A stretch of 64,000 nucleotides of DNA from Collimonas sp. PA-H2 (lineage in GTDB: Bacteria; Pseudomonadota; Gammaproteobacteria; Burkholderiales; Burkholderiaceae_D): contig NZ_PDBX01000001.1 of assembly GCF_002564105.1 (NCBI RefSeq), forward strand, positions 2,046,001-2,110,000, written 5' to 3'. The notes beneath the pieces are model-generated. The model worked only from the letters and a program-made list of their open reading frames with translations, searched no databases and had not been told where the DNA came from. Position numbers and translations under genes: made by a program. Shown here one piece after another: positions 1-8,038 of this stretch; position 1 is the stretch's first letter; each line of letters starts with the position of its first letter.

Positions 1-333
1 TATCGCTTGCCTTTGATCTCGCTGGTTCCGCATAGCTCATTGATCATCGGCGAGGCGGAAATCGACCTCGATGTCGAACTGGCTGCGTTTGAAAAGCAAG
101 AACGCAGCGGACACAACGCTTCGTTCATGAGCCAGGCCGGGCTGGCGGCGCCGGCGGAAAAGAAGGCGGCCCTGATGGTGAACCCCGAGACCGGCGGCAT
201 GGCCAAGCGCAGCGGCAACGCGGCTCACATCAAGCTCAAGCTGGTGGCCACTGAAAAATCCGAAGGCCTGGCCAGACTGGTCAACGATGTGGTTAAGGGT
301 CAGGGCCACGCTGGCGCGATCTTGCCAAAGTAA
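1..333 (+). CDS. DUF2589-like protein, C-terminal part (5' end outside window)
   Basis: The frame is open from base 1 and ends at TAA 331-333, so only about 110 C-terminal residues are visible. The motif PLISLVPHSSLIIGEAEIDL and the later GNAAHIKLKLVATEKSEGLA align by eye with the DUF2589 protein encoded at 1365-1997 (PLLSIVKVPSLSITRVDITF and a matching EGLARV segment). Members of this family have no established function that I know of. The two paralogues sit in one co-oriented cluster with two unknown genes and a GH19 enzyme. No signal peptide can be judged because the N-terminus is missing. Homology to the second copy is seen directly; the family name is from recognition. Confidence 0.7.
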   Translation, partial: YRLPLISLVPHSSLIIGEAEIDLDVELAAFEKQERSGHNASFMSQAGLAAPAEKKAALMVNPETGGMAKRSGNAAHIKLKLVATEKSEGLARLVNDVVKGQGHAGAILPK

Positions 334-364
334 AGACCGCCTCTACCAAACCACGGAGATTGCC

Positions 365-631
365 TTGAGCACAGAACGCTTCCAGCTTACCGAGATGCGC
401 TATATCAAACGCATCGTAGTCGGCAACGACAATCCGCAAAACATCAAGACCGAAGCTGAAATCGAAGAGGCCATGGCGCTGGTCAACCGCTGTCTTGCCG
501 GCAGCCCGCGTGGCTATATCCTGAATACCGAAAAGAGCTTCGGTCTATACAACATTGGCGAGCATCAGGTGGTGTTGCAGTATGCCGTCTATAACATCGG
601 CTTTGCGCGCAAGCCGATGTACCTGGATTAG
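365..631 (+). CDS. Hypothetical protein, 88 aa, in DUF2589 cluster
   Basis: Small soluble-looking protein of unknown function. I chose the TTG at 365 because a GGAG at 355-358 lies 6 bases upstream; the frame is open further upstream but would overlap the preceding gene. The next in-frame ATG is at 395 (MRYIKRIVVG). The sequence is mixed alpha/beta in character, with a charged helix-like stretch (KTEAEIEEAMALVNRCL) and a C-terminal aromatic-rich part (QYAVYNIGFARKPMYLD). It starts 31 bases after the DUF2589 fragment and is followed after 14 bases by another unknown gene, so it is probably co-transcribed. No family recognised. Confidence 0.6.
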   Translation: MSTERFQLTEMRYIKRIVVGNDNPQNIKTEAEIEEAMALVNRCLAGSPRGYILNTEKSFGLYNIGEHQVVLQYAVYNIGFARKPMYLD

Positions 632-645
632 CGGCCGAGGCCGGC

Positions 646-1200
646 ATGGCATCCGTCATTTCTTCTCTCGACATCTTTTGCGAAGCGCTGGCGGCGTCGT
701 TCGACAACGCCAATCTGGCGCTGGCGGCGATGCCGCGATCGCAGTCGGACGTCATGGCTGAATTGCGCTACTCAGCGTTCGACGGCTCATCTCTTGTCAT
801 CTCGCTGGCCGAACTCTATCCGCAGCGATGCCTCGCCTTGCACGCCTTGCAGTTTCATGTGCGCTGCTATCGCATCAGGCACACCCTCAATCCCTACGCA
901 CCGGCACGCGACGCCATCGCCCTGCGGCCGCCGCCGTGGTGGCAAAGAATGCGCCAGCCCGCGCTGGCAATCAGGCTCGATATCCACATCATCGACGGCG
1001 AGCTATCCATCGCATTTCGCCGCGCGGCGCCGCACAGTCTGCGCCGGGCGAAATCGGATTGGATCTTTCTTCTCACGCCCGAACAGGAAAGAAAAATTGA
1101 CATGCTGCGTCCCGGCCGCAAGCACCACGGCTGCGGTCGCCTGGCGGCCGATGCCTGCCTGAAATGGCTGCGGCGCTTGACAGGAAATGTCATGCCTTAG
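646..1200 (+). CDS. Hypothetical protein, 184 aa, in DUF2589 cluster
   Basis: Uncharacterised protein. ATG at 646 has a GAGG about 6 bases upstream. The product is rich in Arg, Ala and Leu, has no clear signal peptide or membrane segment, and contains a basic stretch near the C-terminus (RPGRKHHGCGRLAADACLKW). It lies between the 88-residue gene and the second DUF2589 gene in the same direction, which suggests a shared job. A hydrophobic beta-like core (PALAIRLDIHIIDGELSIAF, about residues 105-124) vaguely resembles the beta-rich DUF2589 proteins, but I would not assign the family. Confidence 0.55.
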   Translation: MASVISSLDIFCEALAASFDNANLALAAMPRSQSDVMAELRYSAFDGSSLVISLAELYPQRCLALHALQFHVRCYRIRHTLNPYAPARDAIALRPPPWWQRMRQPALAIRLDIHIIDGELSIAFRRAAPHSLRRAKSDWIFLLTPEQERKIDMLRPGRKHHGCGRLAADACLKWLRRLTGNVMP

Positions 1201-1364
1201 AGGGCCGGCGCCTCATAAGCTGTTAATCGACGGCTGGCCATTTCGGCCGCTTCAGTCGGCAGAACCGGCCGCACAGCCGTCCATGCTTTCACGCCACACC
1301 GGGCAGCGCTTTGTCTGGCGTGGATTTCCCGACCCTTCCGGGTCTTGTCACTCAGGAGAAAATG

Positions 1365-1997
1365 ATGTCCGAATTAATCGATATGGCTTCACAATTCAAA
1401 GGCTTGCCGATGGGCGACCTGATTGGCGGTCCGCTGACCGCGGCTTGCGATGCGCAGATCAGGCTCGCCAACGCCACCGCCGATTTCATCAAGTACGTCG
1501 GCTTCACGGCGCCGTCGAAAGACGATCCCAACGGGGTCGGCGCGACGCGCACCGCAAAGTTCTCATTTACGCGCCAGACCGTCGATCCTGACGATCCAAG
1601 CAAGACGGTCGACGAAGATGTCTCATTGAATGTGCCGCTGCTCTCCATCGTCAAGGTTCCCAGCCTGTCGATCACCCGGGTCGACATCACTTTCGATATG
1701 GAAGTGAAATCGTCGTTCGCCGTCAAGGAGTCGCAGGACGCATCGGCCAAATTATCGGCAGACATGAAATTCGGCTGGGGCTGTTTCAGCGCCACCGTGC
1801 ACATCGAAGGCTCGGTCGCCTCCCACAAGGAAAACACGCGCAGCTCGGATAACTCGGCCAAATACCACGTGCAGGTGCTGGCAGAGGATGGCGGCATGCC
1901 GGAAGGCCTGGCGCGCGTGATGGATATCCTGCAGACCGCTATCCAGCCGAAGGTCGGCGGCAGCGCCAAGCCAGCCGCCGCATCCACCCTGCAGTAA
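1365..1997 (+). CDS. DUF2589 domain-containing protein
   Basis: About 210-residue protein of the DUF2589 family, function unknown. ATG 1365 is preferred over 1362 because AGGAG at 1354-1358 is 6 bases upstream of it. An N-terminal helical part (LIDMASQFKGLPMGDLIGGP) with small-residue spacing is followed by a beta-rich core: PLLSIVKVPSLSITRVDITF, then an acidic/serine-rich loop, then YHVQVLAEDGGMPEGLARVM close to the C-terminus. It has a paralogue at 1-333. The neighbours are two unknown genes upstream and a GH19 lytic enzyme 111 bases downstream, all on the same strand. No transmembrane segment or export signal is visible. Confidence 0.75.
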   Translation: MSELIDMASQFKGLPMGDLIGGPLTAACDAQIRLANATADFIKYVGFTAPSKDDPNGVGATRTAKFSFTRQTVDPDDPSKTVDEDVSLNVPLLSIVKVPSLSITRVDITFDMEVKSSFAVKESQDASAKLSADMKFGWGCFSATVHIEGSVASHKENTRSSDNSAKYHVQVLAEDGGMPEGLARVMDILQTAIQPKVGGSAKPAAASTLQ

Positions 1998-2108
1998 GCC
2001 AGCCGGCGCTGCCGCGCGGTCCGCGATCAGGTGACTCCGACCGGCCGGATCACTTGATTTTTGACGACGACAGCCTGACCACCATCGTTTTCAGAAAAGG
2101 CACCGATC

Positions 2109-2759
2109 ATGAAAGAAATCACCAAAGCGCAGTTCGCAGCCATGCTCAGCACTCCCGCCGCCAGGCAGCATATCGACGCCTGGATCCAGCCTTTGAATAG
2201 CGCCATGGAAGAATCCGCAATCACTTCGCCGGCACGGCAAGCGGCATTCCTGGCGCAGATCCTGCATGAATCCGGAGAATTCCAGCACCTCGTCGAAAAC
2301 CTGAAATATTCGGCAGAACGGTTGCGCCAGGTATGGCCGAGCCGCTTTACCAGCAACGAGATTGCCGCGGCATACGGCTACAACCCGGAAAAGATCGCCA
2401 ACAAGGTATATGCAAGCCGCATGGGCAACGGCGATGAAAGCAGCGGCGACGGCTGGAAATTTCGCGGCAGAGGACTGATCCAGCTGACCGGACGCCAGAA
2501 CTACACGAAATGCGGCAAAGCGCTTGGCCTGGATACGGTGGGTGATCCCGATCTGCTGGCGCAACCCGCCGGCGCGGCACGCTCCGCCGCATGGTATTGG
2601 GGATCGCTGAATTTAAATGGGCTGGCCGACGACAAGCCAGGCGTCGATGCGAACGATGAATTCATCAAGATTACGCGGCTGATCAATGGCGGAACTGTCG
2701 GTTTGCTGTCCAGGCTCACTTACTGGAAAACCTGCAAGCAAGCGCTCGCAGGCGGATAG
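2109..2759 (+). CDS. Glycoside hydrolase family 19 (chitinase/endolysin-like)
   Basis: 216-residue GH19 catalytic domain without signal peptide or binding modules, so closer to phage-type lytic enzymes than to secreted chitinases. Visible hallmarks are the catalytic region LHESGEF at residues 52-58 (E54 the likely acid), YASRMGNG at about 100-107, and GRGLIQLTGRQNY at 119-131, which lines the substrate cleft. Expected activity is cleavage of beta-1,4 bonds in chitin or peptidoglycan; the sequence alone does not decide which. The lack of an export signal means release would need a holin, a secretion machine or lysis; none is visible next to it. It is the last gene of the co-oriented DUF2589 cluster. 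Confidence 0.85.
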   Translation: MKEITKAQFAAMLSTPAARQHIDAWIQPLNSAMEESAITSPARQAAFLAQILHESGEFQHLVENLKYSAERLRQVWPSRFTSNEIAAAYGYNPEKIANKVYASRMGNGDESSGDGWKFRGRGLIQLTGRQNYTKCGKALGLDTVGDPDLLAQPAGAARSAAWYWGSLNLNGLADDKPGVDANDEFIKITRLINGGTVGLLSRLTYWKTCKQALAGG

Positions 2760-2998
2760 CGCGGTATGGCGGATGGGCGCCACTCTCATCGGAACATACC
2801 GCGGAAGAGCTCTGGATGCCGCATGCGTATGGCTCGATTTCGCGCAATGTTGCAGAACATTTCGCTATGTCGCCCCAAGTTGCAGCTTGCATCTCCACGC
2901 TTACAACAACTTGCCAAGAACGTCAGAAATTGTAAGGAAGTTACCAGGTTGATGTTTTAGTATTTTTTCCATAGGGCAACTACAAGCGACCGGACAAA

Positions 2999-3655
2999 AT
3001 GATTAGTCTTCTACTGCTTAAGGGTGACACCGGGAATGTCGAGCAACTGAAAGCGATTTTTAGTAATGCGGGATTTCAAGTCACCCATGTTACAGACATC
3101 GCCGGACGCTGCCGCCACCGGGCAGGCGACATGCCAAGTCTGACCGGCGTTGTTGAAGACTGTCAGGGCAGCGAGGAAATACTCGGCCAGACTCAGCAGC
3201 ACAGTACATTCCCGCTGCCGTACCGCGCCGGAGCAGATGATGGCATCACCATCTTTACCACCGCCGGCGGCGAGCCGCAGCAAAGCGAAAATACCGGCAT
3301 GCCGGCGTTGCAGGCATTCATTGTATCCCTGGCCCGGAAGTTCACTTGCGGCTGGCGCCTGAGCATGCGCAACCGCACCCTGGAAGCGCCTAACGGCGCC
3401 AAAATCCGGCTTACCAGCCTGGAATTTTCCTTCATCAAGATATTCGCGCTGTTCGATTCCGGCGAAGCCGTGTCGCGCAAAAAGATCGTGACCGAGTTTG
3501 GCGAGGATTACCTGACTTACGATCAGAACCGTCTGGATACCATGGTGACACGGTTACGCAAGAAAATAGAGATCGAGGCGAAAATGGCGATTCCCCTGCA
3601 TACCGTGCGGGTCCGGGGCTTTGCTTTCGACGACGTACTCATCCTCGACATGTAA
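2999..3655 (+). CDS. OmpR/PhoB-type winged-helix transcriptional regulator
   Basis: 218-residue regulator. The C-terminal ~95 residues form an OmpR-type winged helix: LTSLEFSFIKIF (first helix), a recognition-helix region around QNRLDTMVTRLRKKIE, and the wing VRVRGFAF. The N-terminal ~120 residues start like a receiver domain (MISLLLLKGDTGNVEQLKAIF) but no phospho-acceptor Asp in the usual context is apparent, so it may be an orphan or phosphorylation-independent regulator. No kinase gene is adjacent. It follows the GH19 gene after 239 bases that contain no convincing gene, and may regulate the DUF2589/GH19 cluster; that link is inferred from position only. Confidence 0.75.
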   Translation: MISLLLLKGDTGNVEQLKAIFSNAGFQVTHVTDIAGRCRHRAGDMPSLTGVVEDCQGSEEILGQTQQHSTFPLPYRAGADDGITIFTTAGGEPQQSENTGMPALQAFIVSLARKFTCGWRLSMRNRTLEAPNGAKIRLTSLEFSFIKIFALFDSGEAVSRKKIVTEFGEDYLTYDQNRLDTMVTRLRKKIEIEAKMAIPLHTVRVRGFAFDDVLILDM

Positions 3656-3695
3656 TCCCCGCCGCCTCGACCAGTGTTGGCAGTTGCTTATCCGG

Positions 3696-3719
3696 CTGAC
3701 TAGCTGACTAGCTGACTAG
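3696..3719. repeat. Tandem 8-bp repeat (CTGACTAG x3)
   Basis: Three perfect head-to-tail copies of CTGACTAG lie between the regulator and lipA and run right up to the lipA stop codon (minus strand, complement at 3720-3722). Each unit contains TAG, so the array places stops in more than one frame. It may be simple slippage-prone DNA. Confidence 0.85.
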
Positions 3720-4727
3720 CTACTGCGTATTCACCGCCATGCCGGCGTCATGCGCCTGCTGGTCGGCATGGTAGGAACTGCGCACCATCGCGCCCACTGC
3801 CGCGTGCGCAAAGCCCATCTTGTAGGCTTCTTCTTCATACATCTTGAAGACGTCAGGATGCACATAGCGCCGCACCGGCAGGTGATTGCCGCTTGGCATC
3901 AGGTACTGGCCGATGGTCAGCATGTCGACGTCGTGGGCGCGCATGTCGCGCATCACTTGCAGCACTTCTTCGTCGGTTTCGCCGAGGCCGACCATGATGC
4001 CGGACTTGGTCGGAGTGTTCGGGTGCAGCGCCTTGAAGCGCTTCAGCAGGTTCAGCGAGTATTCGTAATCGGAGCCAGGACGCGCTTCCTTGTACAGGCG
4101 CGGCGCGGTTTCCAGGTTGTGGTTCATGACGTCCGGCGGCGCCAGGTTGAGGATTTCCAGTGCGCGGTCCATGCGGCCGCGGAAGTCCGGCACCAGGATC
4201 TCGATGCGGGTATTCGGCGACAGCGCGCGCACGTGGCGGATGCATTCGGCAAAGTGGCCGGCGCCGCCGTCGCGCAGATCGTCGCGGTCGACGCTGGTGA
4301 TGACCACGTAGTTCAGTTTCAGCGCGGCGATGGTCTTGGCCAGGTTTTCCGGCTCGTTGACGTCGAGCGGATCGGGACGGCCGTGGCCGACGTCGCAGAA
4401 CGGGCAGCGGCGGGTGCACTTGTCGCCCATGATCATGAAAGTGGCCGTGCCCTTGCCGAAGCATTCGCCGATGTTCGGGCAGCTGGCTTCTTCGCACACC
4501 GTCACCAGGTTGTTGGCGCGCAGGATGTCCTTGATTTCGTAGAAGCGCGAGGAAGGCGAGGCTGCCTTGACGCGTATCCAGTCCGGCTTTTTCAGACGCT
4601 CGATCGGAATGATCTTGATCGGGATGCGCGCGGTCTTGCTGGCGCCCTTCTGCTTTTCGGACGGATTGTAAGCAGCGCTAGCAACAGTGGCTTCGGCTGG
4701 CAGCGACGGCGTGGTTTCTGTGGTCAT
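3720..4727 (-). CDS. lipA: Lipoyl synthase
   Basis: Radical-SAM enzyme that inserts two sulfur atoms into the octanoyl group attached to lipoyl-dependent proteins. The 335-residue sequence carries the auxiliary-cluster cysteines C78, C83 and C89 ([12 protein letters not shown]) and the radical-SAM cysteines C104, C108 and C111 (CTRRCPFC). The C-terminal RSSYHAD motif, where a serine ligates the auxiliary cluster, is present near residue 314. Length is normal for betaproteobacteria with a poorly conserved ~45-residue N-terminal extension. It lies 42 bases downstream of lipB on the same strand, consistent with one lipB-lipA transcript. Confidence 0.97.
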   Translation of the reverse strand: MTTETTPSLPAEATVASAAYNPSEKQKGASKTARIPIKIIPIERLKKPDWIRVKAASPSSRFYEIKDILRANNLVTVCEEASCPNIGECFGKGTATFMIMGDKCTRRCPFCDVGHGRPDPLDVNEPENLAKTIAALKLNYVVITSVDRDDLRDGGAGHFAECIRHVRALSPNTRIEILVPDFRGRMDRALEILNLAPPDVMNHNLETAPRLYKEARPGSDYEYSLNLLKRFKALHPNTPTKSGIMVGLGETDEEVLQVMRDMRAHDVDMLTIGQYLMPSGNHLPVRRYVHPDVFKMYEEEAYKMGFAHAAVGAMVRSSYHADQQAHDAGMAVNTQ

Positions 4728-4769
4728 GGTCTGTTGGAGTCCCGGAGGGCGCTCGGTTAAATCGCGCAG

Positions 4770-5453
4770 TTAAACCACGCAGTTAAATTTTTCTATCAAG
4801 TGGTCAGCAAGCGCTAACTGCATCTCAGAGAGAGCTATATCAACGCCTAGTGTTTTCATATCGACGGTCTGCAGGCCTTCGTAGCCGCACGGATTGATCC
4901 AGGAAAATGGCGTCAGGTCCATGGCGACATTGAGCGATACACCGTGGTAGGTGCAGCCGCTGGCCTTTACTTTCAAACCAAGCGCGGCGATTTTCGCACC
5001 TTGCCAGGCGCCGTCGGCAACATATATCCCGGGCGCGCCGGGCTTGCGTTCACCGGCCAGATTATACGCTGCCAGCGTGTCGATGACCGCCTGCTCGATA
5101 CTTTGCACGAATTCGCGCACGAACAGGCGGGCGGAGGGACGGCGGCGGCGCAAGTCCAGCAGCAGGTAGATCACCACCTGGCCGGGGCCGTGATAGGTCA
5201 CTTCGCCGCCGCGGTCGGTCTGGATTACCGGAATATCGTGCGGCGCCAGCACATGGCTCGGATCGGCGCCCAAACCCAGCGTATACACCGGCGGATGTTC
5301 AACTATCCACAGCTGGTCGGGGGTATCGACGCCGCGGGCGGCCGTAAACACGCGCATGGCCTCAAAGCTGACGGGGTAGGATTCGACGCCGCGCTGGATG
5401 ATCTGAAGACTGGGCGGGTAATCGGAGGAACGGAGTTGCTGCGCACTGGACAT
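4770..5453 (-). CDS. lipB: Octanoyltransferase (lipoyl(octanoyl) transferase)
   Basis: Transfers octanoyl from acyl carrier protein to lipoyl domains, the step before LipA. I chose the ATG whose complement is at 5451-5453 (MSSAQQLR), giving 227 residues, the usual size; the open frame extends upstream into unrelated sequence. Motifs: [12 protein letters not shown] at about 81-92, the catalytic lysine K154 in [11 protein letters not shown] and the thioester cysteine C189 in INPCGYEG. In related genomes lipB commonly follows ybeD directly; here three other genes separate them (5524-7568). Confidence 0.96.
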   Translation of the reverse strand: MSSAQQLRSSDYPPSLQIIQRGVESYPVSFEAMRVFTAARGVDTPDQLWIVEHPPVYTLGLGADPSHVLAPHDIPVIQTDRGGEVTYHGPGQVVIYLLLDLRRRRPSARLFVREFVQSIEQAVIDTLAAYNLAGERKPGAPGIYVADGAWQGAKIAALGLKVKASGCTYHGVSLNVAMDLTPFSWINPCGYEGLQTVDMKTLGVDIALSEMQLALADHLIEKFNCVV

Positions 5454-5523
5454 AGGCGCCAGTGTAACGAAAAAAGGCGGGCGGCGTGCAAAAGCGGCTG
5501 CACGCCGATGCCCCGCCAGGTCC

Positions 5524-6153
5524 TCAGGGGGCCAATAAATCCTCGGGAGATTGCCAGTTTGGCAATCGGCTGATGCGCTGCAGCCACGCCGCGACACTCG
5601 GCGGCGGCACGACTTCGGCGGCATCCGCCCAGAACAGGTAGCCGCACAGGGAAAAATCGGCGATGGTCGGCTGATCATCGATGATGAAAGCGCGGCCGTC
5701 GGCCAGTTCTGTCTCCAGCTTGGCGATATCGACGTCAAAACGGCTCTGCAGCCAGCCGACGGCGCCGGCCGGATAATCCTGCGGGGCGAAGCTGCGCGCC
5801 CAGCGCAGCTGCGGCAAACACATGCCGAGCCGGTTGGCTTCCCAGAACAGCCATTCGCGCACGCGCGCCATGCGCAGCGGCGATTCCGCGCCGAAGCCGC
5901 CGGTATGCTCAGCCAGATGCATCAAAATGGCGTCGGACTGGATATACGGCACATCGTTGTGCACCAGCAACGGCACCTCGCCGAACTTGGCGAGGCTGCG
6001 GAACGGCTCAGGCCGCAAATGGCGCGGCTGGCCGATATCGATAGAATGGTAAGTATGGGCAACGCCGCTGACTGCCAACATCAGACCGACTTTGTATGCG
6101 TGTCCGGAATCGGCGTTGCCGTAGAACGTGATCTGATCCGCCATATCCGCCAT
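5524..6153 (-). CDS. Glutathione S-transferase family protein
   Basis: 209-residue soluble GST. The N-terminal thioredoxin-like half (about 1-85) includes [20 protein letters not shown], i.e. the cis-proline VP and the glutathione-binding acidic/Ser pair (QSDAI). The C-terminal helical half contains the conserved [12 protein letters not shown]-capping motif near residue 165. The active-site residue in the [10 protein letters not shown] region is probably Ser rather than Tyr or Cys. It begins 4 bases downstream of the DUF2917 gene end, so the two are likely co-transcribed, and is divergent from the LysR gene at 6642. Substrate unknown. Confidence 0.88.
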   Translation of the reverse strand: MADMADQITFYGNADSGHAYKVGLMLAVSGVAHTYHSIDIGQPRHLRPEPFRSLAKFGEVPLLVHNDVPYIQSDAILMHLAEHTGGFGAESPLRMARVREWLFWEANRLGMCLPQLRWARSFAPQDYPAGAVGWLQSRFDVDIAKLETELADGRAFIIDDQPTIADFSLCGYLFWADAAEVVPPPSVAAWLQRISRLPNWQSPEDLLAP

Positions 6154-6157
6154 CGGA

Positions 6158-6472
6158 TCAGCAGGTTGCCGGCGTGGCGCCTGACGTCAGCGACTTGCTG
6201 AAGCCAGCGCGTGCGCTGACTGCCGGCAGGCGGCCCGACAGCTGTTGTACTTGCACCACGCTGTTGCCCTTGTGGGCTTCGATCACGACATGGCTGTCGG
6301 CGGCGACATGCAGGAATTGCCCGGCCGACAACCAGTAGTCATCGCCCTGGCCGGAAACCGTTACCCATACGCGGCCTTGCGTGATTTGCAAGGTTTGCGC
6401 CACCGGCGCGATCACCGACAGGGCTTGCCCGGCGCTGATAGTCAAAGACTCTTTAGCTAATAATTTTCTCAT
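6158..6472 (-). CDS. DUF2917 domain-containing protein
   Basis: 104-residue protein resembling DUF2917, a small cupin-like or beta-sandwich family: the run AQTLQITQGRVWVTVSGQGDDYW followed by LSAGQFLHVAADSHVVIEA is its typical signature (shown here in two parts). Function unknown. It starts divergently from a GcvA-like LysR gene and leads a two-gene unit with a GST. In Burkholderiales this family is often found next to a LysR regulator, which fits local control by the product of 6642-7568. No signal peptide or membrane segment. Confidence 0.75.
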   Translation of the reverse strand: MRKLLAKESLTISAGQALSVIAPVAQTLQITQGRVWVTVSGQGDDYWLSAGQFLHVAADSHVVIEAHKGNSVVQVQQLSGRLPAVSARAGFSKSLTSGATPATC

Positions 6473-6506
6473 GATGCTGCTCCTTGAAACTGCTGGTATA
6501 TTGATC

Positions 6507-6536
6507 GCTATATCCTCTTCAAGCGCTTGATATAGC
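6507..6536. promoter_or_regulatory. Inverted repeat in the LysR/DUF2917 divergent region, candidate operator
   Basis: Perfect 8-bp arms GCTATATC (6507-6514) and GATATAGC (6529-6536) separated by 14 bases, the middle of which contains AAGCGCTT, itself a palindrome. The site lies between two divergent genes, one coding a LysR regulator. Binding by that regulator is inference from position and symmetry. Confidence 0.5.
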
Positions 6537-6641
6537 CATTCCTTGTTTCTACAGGGTCATTTTAATCAAATGAAGAGTGTTAACAAAACGAGTAATTTTC
6601 CCTTTCCTTGCTAGTTTTTCTCATACAAACCCGAGTCCGCC

Positions 6642-7568
6642 GTGGCCGATCTCAGAAAACTGCCGAATCTCTCCGCCCTGCGCGCCTTTGAAGCCGCCGC
6701 CCGCAATGACAGCTTTTCGCGCGCTGCCGAGGAAATCTATGTGACGCCGGGGGCGATCAGCCACCAGATCCGCGCCCTGGAACAGGAATTGGGAGTGCAG
6801 TTGTTCCTGCGCCACGGCAAACGCATCACCATCACCGCCCAAGGCCAGCGCTTCGCCGCCACTATCCGCAAATCGCTGAATGAAATCGCGCTGGCCGCCG
6901 AAGCACTGAAATTCGACGCCACGCAGAAACGCCTGACGGTTTCCGCCCTGCCCTCGTTTGCGGCGCGCTGGCTGGCGCCGCGGCTGTGGAAATTCATCGA
7001 TCTGCACCCCGATACCGAAGTCGTGCTGCAATCGAGCAACCATCTCAATGACCTGGAGCGGGAACCGATCGACGTCGGCCTGCGCTACGGCCTGGGCAAC
7101 TATCCCGGCCTGGTGGTGGAAAAACTGATGGACGACTTTTATTATCCGGTGGCCAGTCCGCACTACCGCGACGGCAAGCTGCCGAGAACGCCACAGGAAC
7201 TGGAGCAGTGCAGCTTGCTGCGCATGGATACAGAATCGTCCTGGCAGCCGTGGTTCGAGGCGGCGGGCGTGGATCTGGTGGAGCCGACCGGCGGCTTGCT
7301 GATCGAAGATGCCTCGATGCTGCTGCGTTCGGCTTCGGATGGCTTGGGGATAGCGCTGACGCGGCACGCGATCGCGTTGCAGGAAATTGCTTCGGGCGAA
7401 CTGGTGCGCCTGTTCGACGTCGTGGCGCGCTGCCCCTTATCCTATTATTTTGCCTGCACCAAGGAAGCGATGGACAAGCCGCAGGTGCAGGCTTTTCATC
7501 GCTGGCTGACAGCTGAGGTCCGTGCTTTCAAGGCGCAAAGCGAATGGCCCGGGGAACCCGAGCCCTGA
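6642..7568 (+). CDS. LysR-family transcriptional regulator, GcvA-like
   Basis: 308-residue LysR protein. The N-terminal helix-turn-helix includes SALRAFEAAARNDSFSRAAE and VTPGAISHQIRALEQELG (about 11-50), the pattern seen in the GcvA/AmpR branch. The C-terminal effector domain contains LPSFAARWLAPRLWKF and the GIALTRHAI segment typical of that group. The start is GTG at 6642. It is transcribed divergently from the DUF2917-GST pair, the likely target, and ends 13 bases from the convergent ybeD gene. The effector cannot be read from sequence; glycine-cleavage control is not implied. Confidence 0.88.
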   Translation: MADLRKLPNLSALRAFEAAARNDSFSRAAEEIYVTPGAISHQIRALEQELGVQLFLRHGKRITITAQGQRFAATIRKSLNEIALAAEALKFDATQKRLTVSALPSFAARWLAPRLWKFIDLHPDTEVVLQSSNHLNDLEREPIDVGLRYGLGNYPGLVVEKLMDDFYYPVASPHYRDGKLPRTPQELEQCSLLRMDTESSWQPWFEAAGVDLVEPTGGLLIEDASMLLRSASDGLGIALTRHAIALQEIASGELVRLFDVVARCPLSYYFACTKEAMDKPQVQAFHRWLTAEVRAFKAQSEWPGEPEP

Positions 7569-7580
7569 TTTCAGTTGGAT

Positions 7581-7868
7581 TTACAGCACCATCTTGACCA
7601 TTGGATGGGAAGACAAGGCGCGATACAGATTGTCCAGCTGCTCGCGGTGGATGGCATACACGTTGGCCGTCAGACCGGTGTAATTGCCCTTGGACGATGG
7701 CCGCACTTCCAGCTTGTCGATATGAAAAGTAGGATCGTGCTGCAGCACCACGCCGACGATGGTCTCGACGAAAGCATCATGCGTCGGTCCCATGATCTTG
7801 ATGGGGAACACGCTGGGATATTCGATCAGGCTTTCTGCTGGATCGATGGGCTTGGTCAGGTCGGTCAT
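7581..7868 (-). CDS. ybeD: DUF493 / YbeD-like protein
   Basis: 95-residue member of the YbeD (DUF493) family, a small ACT-like fold protein usually encoded just before lipB. Typical features are the YPSVFPIKIMG start of the domain, HIDKLEVRPSSKGNYTGLT (shown with the conserved SSKGNY) and the C-terminal LYRALSSHPMVKMVL. The exact role is not established; conserved linkage to lipoate genes suggests a part in that pathway. It lies downstream of the D-amino-acid transaminase gene on the same strand, with terminator-like hairpins between. Confidence 0.92.
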   Translation of the reverse strand: MTDLTKPIDPAESLIEYPSVFPIKIMGPTHDAFVETIVGVVLQHDPTFHIDKLEVRPSSKGNYTGLTANVYAIHREQLDNLYRALSSHPMVKMVL

Positions 7869-7961
7869 GGTCTTTACTCTTCAGTGATGTTGCAGGCAGG
7901 TAGCTAGTTTACTCTCCCAGCTTATCAGCGGCGCAGGATTCTGCAAGAATGGCTTGTGTAA

Positions 7962-7991
7962 ATGAAAACAGGGTGGAAATCTTCCACCCTG
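7962..7991 (-). terminator. Rho-independent terminator after the transaminase gene
   Basis: A perfect 10-bp stem (CAGGGTGGAA / TTCCACCCTG, 7969-7978 and 7982-7991) with a 3-base loop; read on the minus strand it is followed by TTTTCATTT. It would separate dat transcripts from ybeD. Confidence 0.75.
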
Positions 7992-8006
7992 CAACCATTC
8001 CTCCGA

Positions 8007-8038
8007 CTACCTGAAAGAAACCCGTTCCTTTCAGGTAG
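8007..8038 (-). terminator. Second hairpin overlapping the end of the transaminase gene
   Basis: Perfect 11-bp arms CTACCTGAAAG (8007-8017) and CTTTCAGGTAG (8028-8038) around a 10-base loop. It overlaps the last codons of the minus-strand gene and has no T-run directly after it, so it may be a transcript-stabilising or pausing hairpin in front of the terminator at 7962-7991. Confidence 0.5.

Noticed and set aside
2109..2759. Prophage remnant based on the GH19 lytic enzyme
   Set aside because: No holin, tail, capsid or integrase gene was recognised in the window; the upstream neighbours are DUF2589 proteins, so a phage origin stays only a possibility.
3750..4760. Long plus-strand frame opposite lipA
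   Set aside because: Antisense shadow caused by GC-rich third positions; the lipA frame has all catalytic motifs.
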